Positions 1 through 4,750 of a DNA stretch of 6,356 nucleotides are shown one piece after another (within the stretch, counting starts at the first letter, position 1; every line of letters starts with the position of its first letter). A model generated the notes under the pieces. That model saw only the letters and a list, made by a program, of their open reading frames with translations, ran no database searches and was not told the origin of the DNA. The stretch covers positions 1 through 6,356 of the forward strand of contig DAOVOC010000054.1 in assembly GCA_030629865.1 (NCBI GenBank), given 5' to 3'. Both the position numbers and the translations under genes were made by a program. Source of the DNA: a bacterium. GTDB taxonomy: Bacteria; Babelota; Babeliae; Babelales; GCA-2401785.

Positions 1-418
1 ATTGCCAATCAACTATACTTGCGATGGCAAAGATATTTCGCCACCACTTTCGTGGCAAAACCTGCCTGCAAAAACAAAAAGTATAACTTTAATTTGCGAC
101 GATCCAGACGCTCCAATGGGTACCTGGATCCACTGGGTTCTTTTTAACATACCGCTAAGCGTAGACAATTTGGCTGAAGCACTTGATGAAACAACAATTC
201 CTGGAGCTGTTCGCGGCAACAATAGCTGGAACCGAACAGGGTTCGGCGGCGCTTGCCCACCAAACGGCACTCATCGATACTTTTTTAGAGTTTATGCCTT
301 AGACACAAAACTTTCACTATCCCAAGGAGCAATAAAAAAAGATGTTTCTAAAGCAATGAAGGGACATGTGCTCAACGAAGGTGAATTGATGGGAAGTTAT
401 TCTAGAAAAAAAAAATAG
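1..418 (+). CDS. YbhB/YbcL family PEBP-like protein (5' end missing)
   Basis: This is the C-terminal part of a phosphatidylethanolamine-binding-protein family member of the bacterial YbhB/YbcL group. The visible 138 residues contain the family signatures in order: YTCDGKDISPPLSW (5-18), the ligand-pocket motif DDPDAP (33-38), HWVLFNIP (44-51), and the FGGACPPNGTHRYFFRVYALD block (81-101) with its conserved His91. The end, GHVLNEGELMGSYSRKKK, is also typical. The reading frame is open to the window edge. Compared with YbhB-like proteins of about 150-180 aa, roughly 15-40 N-terminal residues are missing, so any signal peptide cannot be judged. The first in-window codon is TTG but is very unlikely to be the start. 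The physiological role of bacterial PEBPs is poorly defined; binding of small anionic ligands or regulation of enzymes is proposed. The gene ends with an A10 run (406-415) encoding the Lys tail. It converges on the acetyltransferase gene across a 20-bp gap. The family call is strong; a specific function is not offered. Confidence 0.93.
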   Translation, partial: LPINYTCDGKDISPPLSWQNLPAKTKSITLICDDPDAPMGTWIHWVLFNIPLSVDNLAEALDETTIPGAVRGNNSWNRTGFGGACPPNGTHRYFFRVYALDTKLSLSQGAIKKDVSKAMKGHVLNEGELMGSYSRKKK

Positions 419-425
419 AAGATTT

Positions 426-453
426 AAAGAGGCTGAATTTATTCGGCCTCTTT
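426..453. terminator. Bidirectional intrinsic terminator between convergent genes
   Basis: A 13-bp stem (426-438 with 441-453) has one mismatch that becomes a G-U wobble, and its GAGGC/GCCTC core is strong. The central AAT-TT-ATT probably opens as the loop. On the plus strand the stem runs into TTTATTT. On the minus strand it is followed by TTTAAATC and then a T10 run (the complement of 406-415). It lies just after the PEBP gene's stop. Its right half also encodes the last four codons and the stop of the acetyltransferase gene, so one structure can serve both genes. Confidence 0.82.
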
Positions 454-987
454 ATTTAATTCCAGAACCATTACCGGTCCCTCGGGCGTTTCTTTTTCTC
501 CAATGGGCTTAAACCCGGCATTTTCATAACATTTTATGGCGGTAGTATTGTCGTGGTGTGGACCAATTATAATCTTTTTAATGTCTGTTGTTTTAAATAG
601 TTCTTGTACAAAGGCCTTTATAACCATCGATCCATGGCCTTTACCCAAGTATGTTGGTCGACCAATCATAGCGATAACACGAGCAGTATCGACAACTTCT
701 TTTTTACTTTTGCCCCACCAACCATCACCAATCGCATCTGTGTAGTAATAACGAATGTAGCCAATTGGCACACCACTTAGATTAACCAAATAAGAATTAT
801 CTTTTGGATCAAGCCTAGACTTATGTTCCTGCACAAACATGTCATATAATTCAGCATTTTTTTCACACCACTTTGAAATATAAGGTTGGCACAGCCAATC
901 AAAAAGAAAAACTAAATTTTCTTCTTTAAATTCATGAAATATATATTGTTTATTTTCAAAATCTTTTTCCATTTCCATTACTGTCAT
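439..987 (-). CDS. GNAT-family N-acetyltransferase, AAC(6')-Ib-like subgroup
   Basis: This 182-aa single-domain acetyltransferase probably moves acetyl from acetyl-CoA to an amine. The order of motifs matches the AAC(6')-Ib / Acetyltransf_8-type branch of GNAT proteins: FLFDWLCQPYISKW (27-40), GVPIGYIRYY (72-81), DGWW (88-91), the acetyl-CoA pyrophosphate loop YLGKGHGS (113-120), helix FVQELF (126-131), and NTTAIKCYENAGF (147-159) followed by a PEGPV segment. In AAC(6')-Ib enzymes an Asp sits in a GID motif upstream of the loop (Asp115, proposed general base). My by-eye alignment puts Ile105 there (RVIAMIGRP), so aminoglycoside resistance should not be assumed; another amine, peptide or protein N-terminus is equally possible. 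There is no signal peptide, so it is cytoplasmic. A Shine-Dalgarno-like AGGAG (991-995) lies only 3 nt before Met1 and 12 nt before Met4, so Met4 (ATG at 976-978) is a possible start. The gene is monocistronic, facing away from the SagB-like gene. Confidence 0.88.
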   Translation of the reverse strand: MTVMEMEKDFENKQYIFHEFKEENLVFLFDWLCQPYISKWCEKNAELYDMFVQEHKSRLDPKDNSYLVNLSGVPIGYIRYYYTDAIGDGWWGKSKKEVVDTARVIAMIGRPTYLGKGHGSMVIKAFVQELFKTTDIKKIIIGPHHDNTTAIKCYENAGFKPIGEKETPEGPVMVLELNKEAE

Positions 988-990
988 TTT

Positions 991-995
991 CTCCT
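991..995 (-). promoter_or_regulatory. Shine-Dalgarno site of the acetyltransferase gene
   Basis: On the minus strand AGGAG precedes the ATG at 985-987 by 3 nt and the in-frame ATG at 976-978 by 12 nt. The first spacing is short and the second long, so the site supports translation here but does not settle which Met is used. Confidence 0.5.
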
Positions 996-1059
996 ATAGA
1001 ACACAAACAAGTTCTCTCTTCAAACAAAATCCCTTCACTACAACAGCCCATTAATGGCA

Positions 1060-1088
1060 AGTATTAACTAAACAAACATTTGTGTCAC
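1060..1088 (-). promoter_or_regulatory. Candidate sigma70-type promoter for the acetyltransferase gene
   Basis: On the minus strand GTGACA (1083-1088; five of six match TTGACA) is followed after 17 nt by AATACT (1060-1065; four of six match TATAAT). Transcription would begin near 1053, giving a leader of about 66 nt. The 10-bp palindrome CCATTAATGG (1048-1057) would lie on the predicted start site, a position where a repressor could act. The match is moderate and the region is AT-rich, so chance similarity is possible. Confidence 0.35.
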
Positions 1089-1113
1089 CATTAAATTTTA
1101 AGAGAAACAAAAA

Positions 1114-1827
1114 ATGATTTATAAACCAATAAAAATAGCACTTTTGTTAGGAACAATCGCTGCTCTAACCCACACAAGCAACATAGCCCAGCACGTCAAA
1201 ACACCCAAATCACTTACTCAACAAAAAGCGACAAAAACAATTAAACTTCCAATACCAAACAAAACTGGAAATTACTCACTAGAAAAAGCACTTGCAACCA
1301 GAAGATCAATTAGAAATTACAAACAAAAACTAATGACACTAGCTCAACTTTCGCAACTACTTTGGTCAGCCCAAGGATCAACTGGTTCTGACAACCTAAG
1401 AAGTGCCCCATCAGCCGGTGCACTTTATCCCCTCGAAATTTACGCAGCAGTGTCAAATATTTCTGGGCTTGAAATTGGTATCTATAAGTACAATTCACAA
1501 AAAAACATGCTCACATTAATAATTGATGACAACCAACAAGATAAAATATTTCAAGCCGGCAACCAACAATCAGCACTAAAACAGCCTGCGGCAACTCTTA
1601 TTCTAACTGGAACTTATGCCAGAACTCAAAAAAAATACGGTACTCGCAGCACTCGGTATGTTCACATGGAAGCCGGCCACGCCTCACAAAATATTTATCT
1701 GCAAGCAACTGCGATGAATCTGGGAACAGTTGCCATAGGAGCATTTTCTGACACAGCAATTAAAAATCTTATGGGCTTACCTATTGGAGAGCAACCGCTC
1801 TATCTGATGCCAATTGGATTTGTTTAG
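1114..1827 (+). CDS. Exported SagB/ThcOx-type nitroreductase-fold protein
   Basis: This 237-aa protein is a SagB-type dehydrogenase, an FMN-dependent member of the nitroreductase superfamily; relatives oxidise azoline rings to azoles during peptide maturation. Family blocks run through the whole chain: IKLPIPNKTGNYSLEKAL (43-60), the FMN-contacting ATRRSIRNY (61-69), LTLAQLSQLLW-type segment MTLAQLSQLLWSAQG (74-88), APSAGALYPLEIY (98-110), KYGTRSTRYVHMEAGHASQN (174-193), and GLPIGEQPLYLMPIG (221-235). The N-terminus (KPIKIALLLGTIAALTHTSNIA) looks like a Sec signal peptide, with no twin-Arg, suggesting an envelope location. A weak AGAG (1101-1104) 9 nt upstream supports the ATG. No YcaO-type cyclodehydratase, precursor peptide or transporter is present in the window, so a peptide-maturation role is not supported; a standalone flavin oxidoreductase is a safer description. 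The last 47 bp overlap the 3' end of thyX on the other strand. Confidence 0.88.
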   Translation: MIYKPIKIALLLGTIAALTHTSNIAQHVKTPKSLTQQKATKTIKLPIPNKTGNYSLEKALATRRSIRNYKQKLMTLAQLSQLLWSAQGSTGSDNLRSAPSAGALYPLEIYAAVSNISGLEIGIYKYNSQKNMLTLIIDDNQQDKIFQAGNQQSALKQPAATLILTGTYARTQKKYGTRSTRYVHMEAGHASQNIYLQATAMNLGTVAIGAFSDTAIKNLMGLPIGEQPLYLMPIGFV

Positions 1828-2485
1828 CAACTGGACAACTCATCAATGCACTCCAAGAAACAGGAAATTTTTTATAAATCAGTTTTTCGATCTGCGCAGC
1901 ATAATCTCGAATCTCTTTTTGAGAATGCTCATCTAAACGCAACTGGCAAAGCCGTGCATAACCTTGCAAAGAAGCCGTCTCAATAAACTCGGTGTACATA
2001 GCTTGAGGAAGCACCATACGAGCCTGCTCTGGCGCAACACCACTTGCAAGAAGTTCGTTGTAGGCTTTAACGGCATTTTGGCATGTTTTCTGGAACAATC
2101 GCTCGCATTCCTGTGGCTTTTCTACCTCCTGCATTAAACTGCCCTGTTTTATTTGCAGCGAAGACTGACGAAATGTTTTAGGATAAAAAATTTCTGGCTC
2201 ATAGCTCACATACCGACGACTAACCGAATTACGCACAAAACCTACCACATGTTTAAACCACTGATTTGCGATTATAAGTGGCATTTTTATGCGGAATTGA
2301 AGCTGCGGATGCGCAAATGGCGACCAATGCCCATGTTTTGCCAAATAATTTATAAGTGAAGCATCTTTGTCTGCAACCTGCCCAGGCTTGCCATCTGCCC
2401 ACGCACTTTCTTTATTAAAGCTCACTCTAGCGGCATTTGCCACCATTAAATCATCGCCCATATAATGCAATAATTCAACGCTCAT
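1781..2485 (-). CDS. thyX: Flavin-dependent thymidylate synthase ThyX
   Basis: ThyX makes dTMP from dUMP in the cytoplasm using methylenetetrahydrofolate as carbon donor and FAD/NADPH for reduction, replacing ThyA. With Met at 2485 the protein is 234 aa, normal for the family. It starts MSVELLHYMGDD, followed by NAARVSF (17-23), the HGHWSPFAH block (51-59), the signature region QWFKHVVGFVRNSVSRRYV (75-93), EQARMVLP (153-160), MYTE (163-166) and LRLDEHSQKEIRDYA (182-196) with the conserved Arg, His and EIRxYA. The signature is a KH...SRRYV variant and lacks the classical RHR triad. An ATG six codons further upstream (2501-2503) is in frame, but AGGGGA at 2490-2495 is well placed only for 2485. 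A good promoter lies upstream. The last 15 codons, beyond the usual end of the fold, are antisense to the SagB-like gene. ThyA is not in the window. Confidence 0.95.
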   Translation of the reverse strand: MSVELLHYMGDDLMVANAARVSFNKESAWADGKPGQVADKDASLINYLAKHGHWSPFAHPQLQFRIKMPLIIANQWFKHVVGFVRNSVSRRYVSYEPEIFYPKTFRQSSLQIKQGSLMQEVEKPQECERLFQKTCQNAVKAYNELLASGVAPEQARMVLPQAMYTEFIETASLQGYARLCQLRLDEHSQKEIRDYAAQIEKLIYKKFPVSWSALMSCPVAKQIQLASDRAVALQ

Positions 2486-2489
2486 GTTA

Positions 2490-2495
2490 TCCCCT
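2490..2495 (-). promoter_or_regulatory. Shine-Dalgarno site that selects the thyX start
   Basis: Minus-strand AGGGGA ends 4 nt before the ATG at 2483-2485. The alternative upstream ATG (2501-2503) is preceded by TTTTGGCGTAACC, with no purine-rich site at a usable distance. This favours the 234-residue form, which also begins with the family-typical MxVELLxYMGDD. Confidence 0.7.
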
Positions 2496-2525
2496 ATGCT
2501 CATGGTTACGCCAAAATCTGCGGGT

Positions 2526-2553
2526 AGTATAAACAGAGAATGCTCAAAGCCAA
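2526..2553 (-). promoter_or_regulatory. Predicted sigma70-type promoter of thyX
   Basis: On the minus strand TTGGCT (2548-2553) and TATACT (2526-2531; five of six match TATAAT) are separated by 16 nt. Transcription should begin near 2519, leaving about a 34-nt leader before the start at 2485. That leader also fits the shorter ThyX form better than the upstream ATG. This is the best promoter match in the window. Confidence 0.65.
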
Positions 2554-2651
2554 AGGGATGAATTCACAATAGAAAAGTCAAAAAAAATGGTATAAAGCAC
2601 CACACTTTATCCCTAAAAACCGCTAATTTTCTTTCGAATTGCATTGGGCTT

Positions 2652-2679
2652 TTGTGTTTTTCAGGTGAAATCTTAAAAT
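2652..2679 (+). promoter_or_regulatory. Candidate promoter of the outer-membrane-protein-like gene
   Basis: TTGTGT (2652-2657) and TAAAAT (2674-2679; five of six match TATAAT) are 16 nt apart. A start near 2686 would give a leader of about 29 nt containing the GGAG ribosome site. It is the only reasonable pair close upstream of this gene. The sequence is T/A-rich, so certainty is limited. Confidence 0.42.
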
Positions 2680-2704
2680 GAATAAGATATTAAAACAAGC
2701 AAAT

Positions 2705-2708
2705 GGAG
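2705..2708 (+). promoter_or_regulatory. Shine-Dalgarno site selecting the 2715 start
   Basis: GGAG lies 6 nt before the ATG at 2715-2717. It overlaps the in-frame ATG at 2703-2705, which has no purine-rich site of its own. The downstream start puts MKRIF directly at the head of the signal peptide. Confidence 0.65.
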
Positions 2709-2714
2709 AGTAGA

Positions 2715-3764
2715 ATGAAGCGTATATTTCTCATATTCTCACTCTATCTAACCACACTGTCACAGGTTGGCAATGCGGCAATCCATGTTATTAACAATGA
2801 ACTAGAACATATTGAAGCTATTCCAACACTCGAGCAATACGAAACTCCAATTATTGTGAAAGAAATAGAACATAAACAACCAAGTATTCTTGCATCTTTT
2901 AAAACCTATATTTTTAATTCAATTGCCTCTGAGGTTGGCTATGTCCAAAACCTTCCACACCCAATAAGCGCATTTCCTCTTGCATCATTACGCGAAAACA
3001 ACAAGTTTATAAGCCTTGTCGAAGGAATTTATGGTGATGCAGCCGCAACATGGCACAAAGATGATTACGTTGGACAGATCAACGCATTATACAAACGAAA
3101 TGTCTATAACATCTTCCCTGGTCTCTACTGGGCTTCACGCACAAATATCAACGCCAAAGCCAACAAGACAAAGGCAAAAAGAGAACTGTTTGAAGAAACT
3201 CAGGGACATATTGCCTTGGATGGTGTTTTGGGGTGCCAATTAATCGACCTGGATGACGCTCACCTTAGTATTAACCTCTTTGCTTCTGGCCACATATATC
3301 GTTCAACACACTCCTGGGGTTTTGCACCAGCACTAGGCCTAGGCCTAGATGGAAAGTTCACAATATGGCAAGCACCACACCGCTCTGTTCAAGCATTTAT
3401 TGCGGCAGAAACTCATGCAAAAGCAACACTTGGAGCAGACTGGCACCCAATGAGTGATTTTGAAGATCTAAACCCCTTAGCCAATCCAATGGCTAAACGA
3501 GTTAGCTCAATGCTTGCAACAATTGGCTACTTTGATGAAGTTTTGGGATTTGCCATTAAATTGGGAATAACAACTTCTAGTATCACGTCAAAGACATTTT
3601 CTAACGAAAAACAAACACTAACGGCAAAATCATTTCAACGGACTATTGAACCGTACATTGGTGTAGACATAGACACATCATTTAACTTTGCCGACCAGCC
3701 CACACGAGTTTCCTTTAGAGGCACACCACGCGGACTGGAAGCAAAATTTGGATTCTCTTTTTAA
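2715..3764 (+). CDS. Putative secreted or outer-membrane beta-barrel protein, uncharacterised
   Basis: I do not recognise a named family in this 349-aa protein (from the ATG at 2715). Residues 1-22 form a clear Sec signal peptide: MKRIF, a hydrophobic core LIFSLYLTTLS, then QVGNAA with a likely cleavage after an Ala near 21-22. The mature part begins with a polar stretch of about 60 residues. It then has many short amphipathic segments that could be beta strands, for example IALDGVLGCQLI, LSINLFASGHIYRS, APALGLGLDGKFTIW, VQAFIAAETHAKATLGADW, FAIKLGITTSSIT and PYIGVDIDTSFNF. The last residues are GLEAKFGFSF; a terminal Phe within an alternating strand is the classical sorting signal of outer-membrane barrels. 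I infer an outer-membrane porin-like or autotransported surface protein of a diderm. It has its own predicted promoter and ribosome site and converges on the small membrane protein gene with an 8-bp gap. No hairpin terminator is visible there. Confidence 0.8.
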   Translation: MKRIFLIFSLYLTTLSQVGNAAIHVINNELEHIEAIPTLEQYETPIIVKEIEHKQPSILASFKTYIFNSIASEVGYVQNLPHPISAFPLASLRENNKFISLVEGIYGDAAATWHKDDYVGQINALYKRNVYNIFPGLYWASRTNINAKANKTKAKRELFEETQGHIALDGVLGCQLIDLDDAHLSINLFASGHIYRSTHSWGFAPALGLGLDGKFTIWQAPHRSVQAFIAAETHAKATLGADWHPMSDFEDLNPLANPMAKRVSSMLATIGYFDEVLGFAIKLGITTSSITSKTFSNEKQTLTAKSFQRTIEPYIGVDIDTSFNFADQPTRVSFRGTPRGLEAKFGFSF

Positions 3765-3772
3765 AAAATCTT

Positions 3773-4102
3773 CTAAGGCCTAAATGGCATTTTCTTCATA
3801 ATCCCTAACGGTCCTTCTTTCATTATTCCGGAACCACCCGTCATCCAGCTAGGCATAATTTTTCCCATTATCCACCATTTGATAAAGTAACCAGGCCCGT
3901 AAATTAGTCCCAACAAACAAAAAACAACTAAAGAAAATAAAACAAAAAAGAAAATAGCCCTGAGTATTAAACGAACGTAATACTCAAAACCACTCATTCC
4001 ACCAGAACCAGCTTTAATCATCTCCAAAGCTTTTTTACCTTGCAAAAACGCTAGGCCAACAAAAACAATAAACAACACAAAACAAACAAACTGAAACAGC
4101 AT
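3773..4102 (-). CDS. Small two-pass membrane protein, unknown function
   Basis: This is a 109-aa hydrophobic protein of no family I recognise. Segment 1 (about residues 2-20, LFQFVCFVLFIVFVGLAFL) and segment 2 (about 46-68, ILRAIFFFVLFSLVVFCLLGLIY) are strong membrane helices. They are joined by a polar loop, QGKKALEMIKAGSGGMSGFEYYVR. The C-terminal tail (about 75-109) is basic and Met-rich, with Met at 79, 83, 87, 94, 102 and 105. It carries short GIMK echoes at residues 92-95 and 100-103 (GIMKEGPL, GIMKKMPF). The start at 4102 is chosen because GGAGG (4111-4115) lies 8 nt upstream; an in-frame ATG 12 codons further upstream has no such site. By the positive-inside rule the basic ends and loop give no decisive topology. 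The gene stands alone, convergent with the outer-membrane-protein-like gene and divergent from the CxxC exported-protein gene. Strong SD and membrane pattern support a real gene. Confidence 0.72.
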   Translation of the reverse strand: MLFQFVCFVLFIVFVGLAFLQGKKALEMIKAGSGGMSGFEYYVRLILRAIFFFVLFSLVVFCLLGLIYGPGYFIKWWIMGKIMPSWMTGGSGIMKEGPLGIMKKMPFRP

Positions 4103-4110
4103 GCTTTCAA

Positions 4111-4115
4111 CCTCC
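4111..4115 (-). promoter_or_regulatory. Strong Shine-Dalgarno site of the small membrane protein gene
   Basis: Minus-strand GGAGG is 8 nt before the ATG at 4100-4102. It is the strongest ribosome site in the window and fixes the start 12 codons downstream of the longest open frame. Confidence 0.7.
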
Positions 4116-4229
4116 AACAAAGGAAACAAACAGAACACGAAAACAATAAAACTTTGTTGCCATAAAAAAAAAGACTTGGTAGCCTTTCGTAAATTTCATA
4201 GAAAGAATGCCTTAAATCGAAAAAAAGCT

Positions 4230-4715
4230 ATGAAATTACCAAACATGCTTACATTTGGGATATGCTTAATTGCGACGTCTTTTCCTGCAAGAACAATGGA
4301 TTATGCAAATCGTAAAAAAAAATATCCAGCACAAACAATGGTCCTTATTCCTAAAAACCCAAACACAGTAAACTTAGAACAAATCGCTAAATCTATTGGA
4401 ATTCCACCGTATTGCAGCCCTAAGGAAATATATAACCAAGTAATAAATCTTTATCAAACGCTCCTTTGTTTGTTGAATTCGGAAAAAAAACTAATACTTA
4501 AGCAAATATATGTAAATTCTCATTGTCGTATCTGTTTCTCACACTTCATAACGATGGCAGGAACTTCACAATTTCTGCTAAACACAAGAGGTTATTATTC
4601 TGCAGGCTCTGAGATTTCAAAAATAATAAATGAGTGTAGAAAGGCGTTTTCAAAGCATAACCAACTTGTTAACTGCAATAACTGTGCTGAAAATAAAAAA
4701 GTCAAAACCCTCTGA
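4230..4715 (+). CDS. Putative exported small protein with two CxxC pairs, unknown function
   Basis: I do not recognise this 161-aa product. From the ATG at 4230 it begins MKLPNMLTFGICLIATSFPA, which reads as a signal peptide with possible cleavage near residues 20-26. The mature part is basic and polar. It has Cys99-x2-Cys102 (SHCRICFSHF) and Cys149-x2-Cys152 (NCNNC), plus single Cys at 62, 80 and 136. The two CxxC pairs, 46 residues apart, could bind zinc or form disulphides. The frame stays open back to 4101, but the extra 43 residues are Lys/Asn-rich, overlap the neighbouring gene's ribosome site and have no signal-peptide character, so I exclude them. No good Shine-Dalgarno is seen before 4230. 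A weak promoter pair, TTGGTA (4176-4181) and TAGAAA (4199-4204) with 17-nt spacing, is possible. The gene converges on mnmG with a 35-bp gap. Being a true gene is likely but less certain than for its neighbours. Confidence 0.62.
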   Translation: MKLPNMLTFGICLIATSFPARTMDYANRKKKYPAQTMVLIPKNPNTVNLEQIAKSIGIPPYCSPKEIYNQVINLYQTLLCLLNSEKKLILKQIYVNSHCRICFSHFITMAGTSQFLLNTRGYYSAGSEISKIINECRKAFSKHNQLVNCNNCAENKKVKTL

Positions 4716-4723
4716 AATTGCTA

Positions 4724-4737
4724 TTGTTTCAAAACAA
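4724..4737. other. Short AT-rich inverted repeat between convergent genes
   Basis: TTGTTT (4724-4729) and AAACAA (4732-4737) can pair around a 2-nt centre in the 35-bp space between the CxxC-protein gene and mnmG. It has one G-C pair per arm and no proper T-run, so it is at best a weak terminator. It is listed because it is the only structure in that junction. Confidence 0.25.
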
Positions 4738-4750
4738 ATAAATGAAGTAA

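Noticed and set aside
13..270. Open frame on the minus strand inside the PEBP gene
   Set aside because: It is fully antisense to a strongly recognised gene and has no family features or ribosome site, so it is a shadow frame.
406..415. A10 run as a programmed frameshift site in the PEBP gene
   Set aside because: It lies in the last few codons, just before the stop. Slippage would alter only a few C-terminal residues, and the run more plausibly serves as the T-run of the minus-strand terminator.
439..987. Calling the acetyltransferase an aminoglycoside-resistance gene
   Set aside because: Similarity is at subgroup level only and the proposed catalytic Asp appears to be Ile, so a resistance label would be overreach.
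988..1113. A tRNA or small RNA gene in the largest AT-rich gaps (also 2486-2714 and 4103-4229)
   Set aside because: No cloverleaf arms, no GTTCxA-like T-loop and no conserved RNA motif were found; the gaps are explained by divergent promoters.
2153..2359. Plus-strand open frame within thyX
   Set aside because: It is antisense to conserved ThyX motifs and its composition looks like random translation.
1114..2485. A TOMM/azole peptide biosynthesis cluster around the SagB-like gene
   Set aside because: No cyclodehydratase, precursor peptide, protease or transporter is present, and the neighbours are on opposite strands and functionally unrelated.
3765..3772. A terminator in the 8-bp gap between the outer-membrane-protein-like gene and the small membrane protein gene
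   Set aside because: Only A/T runs (TTTTTAAAAAA) are visible, with no GC-containing stem.
4101..4229. 43-residue N-terminal extension of the CxxC-protein frame beginning at the ATG at 4101
   Set aside because: It is Lys/Asn-rich with no signal-peptide character, overlaps the start codon and ribosome site of the opposite-strand membrane protein gene, and would bury an otherwise clear leader at residue 44.
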